Translations under genes and position numbers: made by a program
Notes under the pieces: model-generated
Seen by the model: the letters and a program-made list of their open reading frames with translations, nothing else
Databases searched by the model: none
What the model was told of the DNA's origin: nothing
Shown here: one piece after another, positions 1-8,301 of the stretch
Layout: each line of letters begins with the position of its first letter
How positions within the stretch are numbered: position 1 is the first letter of the stretch
Assembly: GCA_016795065.1 (NCBI GenBank)
Contig: JAEUIU010000075.1
Coordinates: forward strand, 1 to 58,345
Direction of reading: 5' to 3'
Origin: Phycisphaerae bacterium
GTDB lineage: Bacteria; Planctomycetota; Phycisphaerae; Phycisphaerales; SM1A02
Length of the DNA: 58,345 bases

Positions 1-2064
1 GATGGCGTTGATGTCGCCGATATGCCCGAGAAGGTCGAGGACCGTGCCGGTCTCCGCATTCCAGATGCAGGGCAAGCGGTTTGGACCGCCGCCCGCGCCG
101 ACCAACGGCCCAGGCCCGGCGGCGAGCGCGAAGTGCCGGCCCGAGTTGCCGATCTCGATGGTACGTCGTTGACCCGTCGCAAGTGAGCAGTGCCAAAGGA
201 GCGAGGCAGGCCGATGGGCCGCATCGCTAGGCAGGCTCAGGACGGCGACGAGCGCCGAGGCGTCGGTGCTCAGTGCGATCGACTGGATATTCGCGTTCGG
301 GTGCTCGTTGAGCTCGATCGTGCTCAGCTCTGCGGTGGGACCGCCGATCCGCATGGACACCCGCGCCGCCTTGGTCAGCGTCGGTGGAAGGGTCCAGACC
401 TCGCGCGTGCCGTCGGCGTTGGCCACCTGGAGCTGGGCCACGCCGTCGGCGTCAGGTGGTGCCCCAAGACGCGGTGCCTCAAGTCGCGGTGCCCCAAGTC
501 GCGGTGCCGGAGAGTCGCCGCCTTGTTCGTCCGCGCCGCGGTGCTTGGCCAAGGCAGGCCACACCGAAGGACAGGCCTGAAGTTGCGGGCTGCTGAGGTA
601 GGGAGAATCGGGCAGGTCAACGCGGGCGAGGCTTCGATCGAGGCTCGCATGGAGATATCGCCACTCCCAGCCGCGGAATCGGACGGCGGTCGCGTCGAGA
701 TAGCGTCGCGCGGTCTCGACATCATGGCCGCTGAGGGCGGCGCTCGCTGCCGCGATGTTGGCCCGGTACGCCTGCCATTCGGCGGCATCCCGCTGGCTGA
801 CGGCCTTTGCCGCGAAAATGCTCGTCACGACGGTGCCGCTGGCGAGGGCGAGAAAGGTCGCCACGGCACCTCCGACGACGGCCCGGTGACGGCGGGTGAA
901 GCGCCGGAGGCGCTCGATCCGCGTCGTCGGCTTGGCGAGAATCGGCTCGTCGCGAAGGTGCCGCCGCAGCTCCTCGCCCAGCGCCGAGGCGGCTGGGTAT
1001 CGCCGCGCTGGCTCCTTCTCGATCGCCTTGGCGACGATCGTCTCCAGATCGCCGCGCAGCGACGGGTTGATCGCGCCGAGTCTGGTCGGCTCCTCATCGC
1101 GGACGATGCGGGCCGCATCGGCCAGCGGGCGGTCGCGCACGTCCAGCGGCGAACGGCCGCTGAGCAGCTCATACAGGATGACGCCAAGCGCGTAGACGTC
1201 GGTGCGGATATCGATAGCGCTCGGATCGCCTCCCAACTGCTCGGGACTCATATAGGCGATGGTCCCGAGAATCTGTCCCGCCGAGGTCGCCAGCGTCGGA
1301 TGGACGCCACGCGGACCATCCGCCTCGATGAGTCGGGCGATGCCGAAGTCAAGGACGATCGTGCGCGGCGGTGACGAGCCGGATGAGTCCGGGTCGCGCA
1401 CCACCAGGATATTGGCGGGCTTGAGGTCGCGATGGACGACGCCGCGCTGATGGGCGTGCTGGATCGCGTCGCAGGTCGAGGCGATCAGTTCGGCGATCCG
1501 TCGGGGCCCCGGCCGTTCGCGCGCGCACCAATCGTCAAGGGCCGTGCCGGTCACCAACTGCATGGCGATGTAGGGAATCGGTGCTCGCGCCCACTCTCCC
1601 TCGCTGATGGTGCCGGCCTCGTGGATCTGGGCGATGCCGGGATGCTGAAGTCGTCCGAGGGTCTCGATCTCGCGGCGGAAGCGCTGGGTGAGCTCGCGCG
1701 TTCCCAGGTCGGAGCGCATCACCTTCAGGGCGACGCGCCGTTTCGGGTAGTCCTGCTCGGCCTCGTACACGATGCCCATCCCGCCCGAGCCGATTTCGCG
1801 CAGGAGCGTGAAATGTCCCAGTCGCTTGGGAAGGTGCTCGGGTTGGAACGGCACACTGCCCGCATCGGCGATGGCCGCGACGAAAGCGCGATCGAGAAAG
1901 CCCGTAGTGCGTGAGACCTTCCCCTCGGCGAGAAGCAATCGGGCAATGCGTACCCGTCGCGCAGGTTCAACGGCCAGTCGCTCGAGGGCGCGATCACGCT
2001 CGGCAAGGGGAAGCTCGACAAGCTCGTCGAAGATCTCCCGATCGGTGGGGGCGGCATCAGCCAT
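1..2064 (-). CDS. Membrane Ser/Thr protein kinase with WD40-like C-terminus (3' end outside window)
   Basis: This is a Hanks-type kinase that phosphorylates Ser/Thr on protein substrates. I read 688 codons on the minus strand from ATG 2064 without a stop, so the gene is partial. The glycine loop (GSGGMGIVYEA, about residue 92) is followed by the invariant Lys (VALKVM), the catalytic loop HRDLKPAN (about 211) and DFG (about 238). One membrane helix lies at about 390-415, so the kinase domain is cytoplasmic. The distal part contains WD40-like blade sequence (CIWNAETG). Residues encoded at 458-502 are three copies of a pentapeptide A-P-R-L-G/E. The start overlaps the sigma factor stop by 8 bp, which suggests translational coupling. 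Kinase identity is certain; its substrate is not visible. Confidence 0.93.
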   Translation of the reverse strand, partial: MADAAPTDREIFDELVELPLAERDRALERLAVEPARRVRIARLLLAEGKVSRTTGFLDRAFVAAIADAGSVPFQPEHLPKRLGHFTLLREIGSGGMGIVYEAEQDYPKRRVALKVMRSDLGTRELTQRFRREIETLGRLQHPGIAQIHEAGTISEGEWARAPIPYIAMQLVTGTALDDWCARERPGPRRIAELIASTCDAIQHAHQRGVVHRDLKPANILVVRDPDSSGSSPPRTIVLDFGIARLIEADGPRGVHPTLATSAGQILGTIAYMSPEQLGGDPSAIDIRTDVYALGVILYELLSGRSPLDVRDRPLADAARIVRDEEPTRLGAINPSLRGDLETIVAKAIEKEPARRYPAASALGEELRRHLRDEPILAKPTTRIERLRRFTRRHRAVVGGAVATFLALASGTVVTSIFAAKAVSQRDAAEWQAYRANIAAASAALSGHDVETARRYLDATAVRFRGWEWRYLHASLDRSLARVDLPDSPYLSSPQLQACPSVWPALAKHRGADEQGGDSPAPRLGAPRLEAPRLGAPPDADGVAQLQVANADGTREVWTLPPTLTKAARVSMRIGGPTAELSTIELNEHPNANIQSIALSTDASALVAVLSLPSDAAHRPASLLWHCSLATGQRRTIEIGNSGRHFALAAGPGPLVGAGGGPNRLPCIWNAETGTVLDLLGHIGDINAI
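458..502. repeat. Three tandem 15-bp repeats inside the kinase gene
   Basis: Three near-identical 15-bp units begin at 458, 473 and 488 and start with GGTGCC. They are in frame and encode a repeated pentapeptide of the type A-P-R-L-G/E between the membrane helix and the WD40-like region. This looks like a short linker expanded by slippage. Confidence 0.75.
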
Positions 2065-2701
2065 GAGACGACGCGCCTCCCGCTTCGGACTCGCCCTGGA
2101 GCGAGTCATGCTCGGCCAGGCCGAGTGCCTCAAAGAGCCAGCTTCGCGCAAAGCGCCAGTCGCGATCGACCGTGCGGGCCGTGATGCCTAACACTTCGCC
2201 CACCTGCTCATTGGTCAGGCCGCCGAAGAATCGCAGCATGACGACGTCATAGGCGCGGGCGTCGGCCGCCTGGAGGCGCGGCAGGGCCTCGTCGATGGCC
2301 AACATCCTGTCTGGCGCTCCGGTGGGCGTTCCGGACCGTTCGGCCCGGTCCACGACCTCAGCCTCGATCTCCCGCCGCCGGCTTCCGCGTCGGGCGTGTT
2401 CGACAAGCACGTCGCGCATCGCTCGGGCGGCCGCAAAATAGAAGTGCCTTCGATTTGCAAACTGCAGGTCGCGGCCGACAAGACGCACATAGGCCTCGTT
2501 CACCAAGGCGGTGGCATCGAGCGTTCCGCCCGGCCGCATGCGTCGAAGCTGGGCGGCCGCGATCGCCCGAAGCTCGTCATACACCAACGGCACGATGGCG
2601 TCGGCAGCATGGACATCGCCATGGGCGGCGGCCTGGAGCAGCCGGGAAATGTCGGACGAGTCGTTGTTCAGATCAAGGGTCCCCGTCAGGGGCACCGCCA
2701 C
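2057..2701 (-). CDS. ECF-type RNA polymerase sigma factor (planctomycete TIGR02999-like group)
   Basis: This sigma-70 family factor directs RNA polymerase to alternative promoters. Region 2 is visible in the ELRAIAAAQLRRM and DATALVNEAYVRLV segments, and region 4 in LTNEQVGEVLGITARTVDRDW, a helix-turn-helix. The pattern matches the ECF subfamily common in Planctomycetota beside Ser/Thr kinases. The reading frame continues upstream to 2878, but that part is low-complexity and unlike the family. I place the start at one of two in-frame GTG codons (2701 or 2695); neither has a clear ribosome site. The 3' end overlaps the kinase start by 8 bp. The kinase probably controls this factor, which is inference from context. 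Confidence 0.85.
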   Translation of the reverse strand: MAVPLTGTLDLNNDSSDISRLLQAAAHGDVHAADAIVPLVYDELRAIAAAQLRRMRPGGTLDATALVNEAYVRLVGRDLQFANRRHFYFAAARAMRDVLVEHARRGSRRREIEAEVVDRAERSGTPTGAPDRMLAIDEALPRLQAADARAYDVVMLRFFGGLTNEQVGEVLGITARTVDRDWRFARSWLFEALGLAEHDSLQGESEAGGASSHG

Positions 2702-3101
2702 CCGATGGATGGATCGTGCCGCTGCGCGTCGGACTGAGCGTATTGGGAGGCGGACCTCGCGGGAAGCCCCTGCCAAGGACGACCACAGCCCTCTGTGAAG
2801 GTGGCGCGGAACCGCCAGACAAGACGAGGGCAGGCAAGACGAGGGCTGCATGGATCCCAGCCGCACCAGGGCGCGCACCTGCGACAGGAATCAGATCGAA
2901 CGAATCCCATTTCCGACATTTTGGGGTTTGATTCCGGGGCACCATCCCGTATCACGACGAGGTCTCGCCAACCGGCTCACCGCCGGACCATTTCTTAGGC
3001 AGCCCCTTCATCTCTTTCGCTGCCGACACCGCGCTTCCTCCCGGCAGACGGGAAGTGCGAACGTCCGCTAGCACCCGCTAGCCGTTTTCAGGAGGCATCC
3101 C
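2702..3101. other. Divergent intergenic region, sigma factor / FG-GAP gene
   Basis: About 400 bp lie between the chosen sigma-factor start and the plus-strand surface gene. It holds the upstream extension of the sigma ORF, which is not protein-like, a candidate plus-strand promoter at 2928-2955, and two GCTAGC palindromes just before a strong ribosome site (AGGAGG) for the gene at 3102. I see no RNA gene. Confidence 0.5.
2928..2955 (+). promoter_or_regulatory. Candidate sigma70-like promoter
   Basis: TTGATT at 2928 and TATCAC at 2950 are separated by 16 bp, about 150 bp upstream of the gene at 3102. The -10 match is only moderate. Confidence 0.3.
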
Positions 3102-4616
3102 ATGGCAGAACCTGCAACGCCCACATGGGGCTTGGGGTCGCGATCGCATCCATCCTGCTCGACGTCCGTCGAGCGAGGAAACCCACCCTCGAGCTTCGGA
3201 CGCGCCCGGGCTGTGGCAACGGTCGTGGCGTCGTTCCTCCTCCCGCTCCCGTCCGTCGCCCTTGCGGAAGGCATCACACTTCCCGATCCGGCACCAACGT
3301 CGGGAAGCCTGTTCGGCGACTCGCTGGTCATGCACCCGCGCTGGATCATCGTCGGTGATCGATACCGTCGGACCGGACCGCCTGAGCTTCTCGCCTCCAG
3401 TGGGGGTCTCGTGCTTTGGGCGCGAAGCGCCTCGGGGCTACCGGTCGGCGAGGCCATGGAGTTTCAGCCCGCGGGTCTGAAGCGATCCGACCGGTTCGGT
3501 GAGTCCATGGCGCTTGCCGGAGATCTTCTTCTCGTCGGCGCGCCGGGGTGGGACCAGTCGACCTCCCTCCAGAACATCGGGCGATTGCATGTCGTTGACC
3601 TTTCCGGGACGACACCCGTCTCGCTGGGCTACGTGGTTCTCGATGACTTTGGCGTCCGGCAGGAGCTCGGGGGAGCTGTTGCGGCACTCGAGGAAGAGGG
3701 CGCCGTGACGGTGGCGGTGGGCGCTCCAGGCTTCGTGAGCAGTGGACCGGGTCAGCCGCTCGGTCCAGCCCTTGGGCGTGTGCAGGTCTATCGACAAGCG
3801 GGAAGCGCCTGGACCGTGGAGGCGAACTATGTTCCTCCGACCGCCGATCACAGTTGCCGATTCGGATCGGCAGTCGGACTCAGCGCGACGCACGTTGCGA
3901 TCGGCGCGCCGGGCGGAGCCGCGAGCGGGCCGGCGACGTGGGGACGCGTCTTCCTGCATGAACGCATCGACTCCGCGCCTCCGCCGACGGTGATCGCGGC
4001 GCCCGTCCCGACGCTCGACGACCATTTCGGAGCGGCGATCGCGATGCGTGACGGCCTTCTCGTTGTCGGCGCCCCGTCGGATGAATGCGACGCCGGCGTT
4101 GCCCACGTCTATCGATACAAGCGCGGATCGTGGGAGTACGAGGCGACCCTCGAGCCACCGTCGAGAGGACTCGACGGCTGGCACGGATTCGGAAACTCGG
4201 TCGGGCTCGATCGGGAGCGAGTCATCATCGGAACGGGCGGCGTGGCCGCCGACGGCGAGTTCGGCCGACACGCTGTGGTCTTCCGCCGTGCGGGCGCCGC
4301 CTGGCAGCTTGAAACGACCATCGACGGCGACCCGAGCGGCGACGGGCCCGCCGCAGGCCTCGCCTCCGTTGATGCGGCCGGAGTCACCATCGTGGTGCCG
4401 TTCGGTGGAGGCGACGCAAAGGGGGCCCTCCGCTACGACGTCCTGCCGCGGTCCAGGGACCTCGACTTCAACGGAACGGTTGGTGCGCCCGACCTGGCAC
4501 TCCTCCTCGGCGCTTGGGGAAGCGTTGGTGTCCTGCCCGAGGACCTCTCGGGAGACGGCATCGTCAATGCCATGGATCTGGCCCTGCTGATCGGAGATTG
4601 GAGCGTGCGATCATGA
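3102..4616 (+). CDS. Secreted FG-GAP beta-propeller protein with C-terminal dockerin-like repeats
   Basis: This is a 504-residue exported protein of unknown ligand. A signal-like hydrophobic stretch sits unusually deep (about residues 36-54), so a later start is possible, but ATG 3102 has a strong AGGAGG site. The body holds about six FG-GAP-like repeats (for example FGESMALAGDLLLVGAPG and FGAAIAMRDGLLVVGAP), which normally form a seven-bladed propeller. The last about 55 residues are two dockerin-like units (LDFNGTVGAPDLALLLGAWG, then DLSGDGIVNAMDLALLIGDW). The stop overlaps the next gene's start (ATGA), so both are probably co-translated. Confidence 0.85.
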   Translation: MAEPATPTWGLGSRSHPSCSTSVERGNPPSSFGRARAVATVVASFLLPLPSVALAEGITLPDPAPTSGSLFGDSLVMHPRWIIVGDRYRRTGPPELLASSGGLVLWARSASGLPVGEAMEFQPAGLKRSDRFGESMALAGDLLLVGAPGWDQSTSLQNIGRLHVVDLSGTTPVSLGYVVLDDFGVRQELGGAVAALEEEGAVTVAVGAPGFVSSGPGQPLGPALGRVQVYRQAGSAWTVEANYVPPTADHSCRFGSAVGLSATHVAIGAPGGAASGPATWGRVFLHERIDSAPPPTVIAAPVPTLDDHFGAAIAMRDGLLVVGAPSDECDAGVAHVYRYKRGSWEYEATLEPPSRGLDGWHGFGNSVGLDRERVIIGTGGVAADGEFGRHAVVFRRAGAAWQLETTIDGDPSGDGPAAGLASVDAAGVTIVVPFGGGDAKGALRYDVLPRSRDLDFNGTVGAPDLALLLGAWGSVGVLPEDLSGDGIVNAMDLALLIGDWSVRS

Positions 4617-5710
4617 GAGATCATCGTCACCACATCACGACGAATTCGACGGCACCTCGGGCCGCGCGCGGCGCCACGTGCATCGATGTCCTGGTCGGAC
4701 TGGGCTGCGCCACGCTTCTTGCGGGCGCGGCGTTGCCGCTTCTTGGCGCGATGGGAAGCGCATCGGGCGAGGCCCGCTCGCTCTCCAACCTGCGCACGCT
4801 CGCCGCCGCGAACGAGGCCTATGGTGCCACATTCGATGGTCGGCAGTACACCGCCATCCCGGAGGACGCCGGGCTCGTCAACGGCAGTTGCGAGCAATAT
4901 CTCCTCACGATCGCCTGTCCGCCGCCGCACGTCCTTGGAGACGCTCCTAACGGCTTCGAGTATGGCTATTACCTGAGTCCCATGGGCTTCTGTGCACCGT
5001 TCGGATACCCCGGCACCTGCGCCAACTGGGTGGTCTACAAACCCCTCACGCTGAGCGGGGTGAATGCTGGTTTCGGGTCATTCCGATTGCCGAATGCCCG
5101 CGCATTCAATACGTTTGTGGACGGCCGCTTCTACAGCGACACGTTCTACTCACCGAACGACACGGCGACTGCGACGAAGTGCGCCCCGCATCGTGACGCC
5201 GGCGTCGACTTCGACCTGAATCCGAGCGGCGTCGCTTTTTCCAGCTATTGCTTCAGTCCCGCCGCGATGCACAATCCGATGACGCTCTCCGCCAGCGGAT
5301 ACGTCAACCCGGACTCGTATGCCGACGCATACGTATCGCCGCCGGTGTCAGCGTGCGTCCATCCGGACCTGAAGACGAGGATGATCGAGCACAACTGGAA
5401 CTACCGAGCGCCCGCCCAAGGCAACATCAACTTCGCGGGCGGCATCGAGCCCTGGTACTTCAACGCGAGCGCCTCAGCGTCGAGCCAGTCCATCTTCTTC
5501 GATGGGCACGTCGGCCGCATTCGGACCGCTACCGCGGTCGAGGACGATGCGGCAGCCCAGGCATCGTCGGGTGTCGGGCTCTGGCACCGAGGGACGCCGT
5601 TGGGTGCGGCCGGTTACTTCGGCAACCAGTCCTTCGACGGCACCCTGAACAGCCACTCGATTCTCACGATCGACGGCATTCTCGGTCGCGACGTTCTGAC
5701 GCCGCAATAG
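4613..5710 (+). CDS. Degenerate prepilin-like surface protein (DUF1559-like)
   Basis: This 365-residue protein has an N-terminal hydrophobic helix preceded by a basic leader and a prepilin-like junction (GATCIDVLVGLG). The usual Phe at +1 is missing and Glu5 is replaced by Asp, so peptidase processing is uncertain. The C-terminal FFDGHVGRIR resembles the H-x9-DG region of planctomycete prepilin-like proteins. A longer frame starts at 4514, but it lies inside the preceding gene. ATG 4613 overlaps that gene's stop by 4 bp. Role unknown; a minor pilin or surface subunit acting with the FG-GAP protein is an inference. Confidence 0.6.
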   Translation: MRDHRHHITTNSTAPRAARGATCIDVLVGLGCATLLAGAALPLLGAMGSASGEARSLSNLRTLAAANEAYGATFDGRQYTAIPEDAGLVNGSCEQYLLTIACPPPHVLGDAPNGFEYGYYLSPMGFCAPFGYPGTCANWVVYKPLTLSGVNAGFGSFRLPNARAFNTFVDGRFYSDTFYSPNDTATATKCAPHRDAGVDFDLNPSGVAFSSYCFSPAAMHNPMTLSASGYVNPDSYADAYVSPPVSACVHPDLKTRMIEHNWNYRAPAQGNINFAGGIEPWYFNASASASSQSIFFDGHVGRIRTATAVEDDAAAQASSGVGLWHRGTPLGAAGYFGNQSFDGTLNSHSILTIDGILGRDVLTPQ

Positions 5711-5743
5711 TCGGAAGTTCCTTCGCCGTTGGCACCGAGGGAG

Positions 5744-5798
5744 AATCGACTCGTCAGCAGGTGTGGAGGCTCTTGCCCCAGCCGCTGGCGAGTCGATT
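5744..5798. terminator. 10-bp perfect inverted repeat after the pilin-like gene
   Basis: AATCGACTCG at 5744-5753 is repeated inverted as CGAGTCGATT at 5789-5798, with a 35-nt loop, 33 bp after the stop at 5710. A short T-rich stretch follows. It may be a terminator for the two-gene unit or an operator for the gene at 5941. Confidence 0.35.
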
Positions 5799-5940
5799 TC
5801 ATTTGCCGAGGCCGAGGCCTGGACTACGATGACTTGGCGACGTCGCGCACGGCGCTGCGCGCGGATCGGCTACAGGAGCGATCCTCAGACCGCTGACCGT
5901 CCACTGGGGATCGACCACGTCACGGTCGGACGGAGTCCCT

Positions 5941-8208
5941 ATGCAGCTCAACACCATCGCACGCGCGAGCGTCGTCGCTTGCGCCATCGCATTGCTTCCC
6001 TCCATCGGGTCTGCCCGCGTGCACGCTGATTCGCGATCGGGTCCCCCCGGCGACCGGGACTGGACGACCGATCGCGGGACGCCGGCGCTGACCCGGATCC
6101 GCGAGGGTGGCACGCCATACGACTCGTCCCAGTCGCTGACACCGCGGGCGCTCACCCTTCCGCCGATGGACATGCCGTCGAATGGCTTCGTTGAGTCGCC
6201 GCCGGAGTACGCGCCGGCGCGGGGCGTCCTCTTTGAATATGGCGGTGGGTGGTCGAGCGTCGTCACCGCCTGCGTGGCGGAACTCACCGGTGATCCGACC
6301 CACGACGACATCGCCTAAGTCGTCGTCGGAAGTGCGTCGACGCAGAGTTCGGCGACGTCGGCATTCATCGCCGCCGGCGCGAACATGAGTAAGGTCGTCT
6401 TCCTCGTTCATCCGAACGACTCGATCTGGCTGCGCGACTATGGCCCGCACTTCATCTTTCAAGGGGGCGCGCTGGCCATCGTTGACAGCCACTACTACCC
6501 GAACCGCTCGCTGGACAACTTCATTCCGACCCTCGTCGGCGATGACGATTTCGGAATGCCCACCTACGACATCGGCCTCTACTACTCAGGCGGCAACTTC
6601 CAGCCCGGTCCGAATCGGAGCGGATTCGTGACCTCCCTGGTCAGCGCGGACAATCCGGCCTCGGGCGGATTTACGACTTCGCTGATCCAGGAGTTCTATC
6701 GCGACTATCAGGGCATCGACACGCTGCACATCATGCCGCAGCTCCCCGGTTCAGTCGACGGCACCGGCCACATCGATATGTGGATGTACCTGGTCGACGA
6801 GGACACGGTGATCATCTCCGAGTTCGTCTCGGGATCAAACGCGACGGCGATCTCGATCACCAACAACGCCGTGCCCTACATGCAGGCCCTCGGGTTCAAC
6901 GTGTTCCGGCCCAAGGCGTGGAACTCCGGATCGACTCACTACACCTACACCAACGCCTTCCGTGTGAACGACCGCATCTTCGTGCCGGTCTACGGCACCG
7001 CGATTGTGCCGGGCGGCGTTGCGGGCTACAACGACGAAGACGCGGATGCGATGGCGAAATGGGCGGCGGCGGCCGGACCCGGCGTTGAGATCGTTCCGAT
7101 CCAATGCAACAGCATCATTCCCGCGGCCGGTGCGATCCACTGCATCGTCATGCAGGTTCCCCGCTACGACGCCCTCATACCGTCGGCGCACGTGATCGCC
7201 CCGGCGGCCGATGACATTTGGCTCACCGGTGCGACGGAGACCATTCGATGGAATGCGAGCGACACCCATAACGCGGCGCTCGCCTCGATCGATCTCGCAT
7301 ACTCGATCGATGACGGTGCCAACTGGGCGCCGATCGCCCACGGCATCCCGGACAGCGGCGCGTATGTGTGGAGCGTCCCCTCCGCAGTGGGGAGCCAGGC
7401 CCGAATTCGGGTCACGGCCCACGCGGCCGACGGCGACGTGTTCGCGGCCGTCAGCGAGCGATATCGACAGCTTTCGGGCACTGCAACGACATACACCTTT
7501 GCGAGCGGCGCTGGCAGCAACAAGTTCGGGTACGGACACCAGACGACAAGCTGGAGCGCGAACGTCAGCGGAAAGATCGCACCAGTGGCGACGGCACTCA
7601 CGGCCGCGAACTATGTGGCTCTGTCCACCTCGAACGCGATCGGTGGGGACACCGACGCGAACCGCTACATCTCGCCTTCGGTATCGAGCGGCAACGAGGC
7701 GACTCATCTGTTCCGAGTGCTGCTCAACGAGGACCCCGCCGACATCGACGAGATCCGCGTGAACTGGGAGGGTTACGCCGACAACTGCACGCAGGCTGAA
7801 CTGTACGTGTGGGATCGGGGCGCCTCGGAATGGGGAAATGGGGCGGGCTCCATCGGCCAGAACCGCTTCCTCGACAGCTTTGCCGGAAACCGTGACGATC
7901 GACTCGACGGAGTGATTCGATCGGGCTTCGACGATTACGTCGATGTCGACGGCTCGATTCGATTCCTGGTGTACGGACAGCGGAGCGCCGATGAGACGTT
8001 CCACGACTTCCTCTCCGTCACCGTGAAAGTGGTCGACGAATGCGTGGGTGACCTCGACGGCAACGGGCAGGTCAATGGCGCGGATCTGGCGATCCTGCTG
8101 GGCGCCTGGGGTGCATGCGTCGGCTGTCCCGCCGACATGAACGGCAGCGGCGGTGTGGACGGGGCGGACCTGGCCATCCTGCTTGGCGGCTGGGGCGGCT
8201 GCGGTTGA
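5941..8208 (+). pseudogene. Peptidyl-arginine/agmatine deiminase-family secreted protein, interrupted by one in-frame TAA
   Basis: Codons run in one frame from ATG 5941 (GGAG site) to 8208, broken only by TAA at 6316-6318. After that stop the frame continues as VVVGSASTQSSATSAF, so the protein is otherwise intact. It has a signal peptide and the deiminase core: WLRDYGP, GGNF, GTGHIDMW and a catalytic-type Cys in IHCIVMQVP. A beta-sandwich-like region and two dockerin-like units (DLDGNGQVNGADLAILLGAW and a second) follow. The family hydrolyses guanidino groups to release ammonia. TAA differs from the Tyr codons TAC/TAT by one base. Restart at ATG 6385 would lose the signal peptide and has no ribosome site. 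It is a recent pseudogene, a readthrough gene or a sequence error. Confidence 0.85.
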
Positions 8209-8230
8209 GCCGATGTTCCTTGTCGTAGGC

Positions 8231-8280
8231 GCGGCTCGGTGGACCGGTCGCGGCACGTCTGCCGACCGGCCACGAGCCGC
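8231..8280. terminator. Long imperfect hairpin between convergent genes
   Basis: GCGGCTC at 8231 pairs with GAGCCGC ending at 8280, with further complementary blocks (GTGG/CCAC, CCGGTC/GACCGG, GGCA/TGCC) separated by small bulges. It lies between two converging genes, so it probably stops transcription from both sides, though no T-tract is present. Confidence 0.5.
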
Positions 8281-8301
8281 GGTCCGAATCGCGCACCGGG
8301 C

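Noticed and set aside
190..1374. 394-residue plus-strand frame opposite the kinase
   Set aside because: Shadow of the kinase gene, which has complete Hanks motifs on the minus strand.
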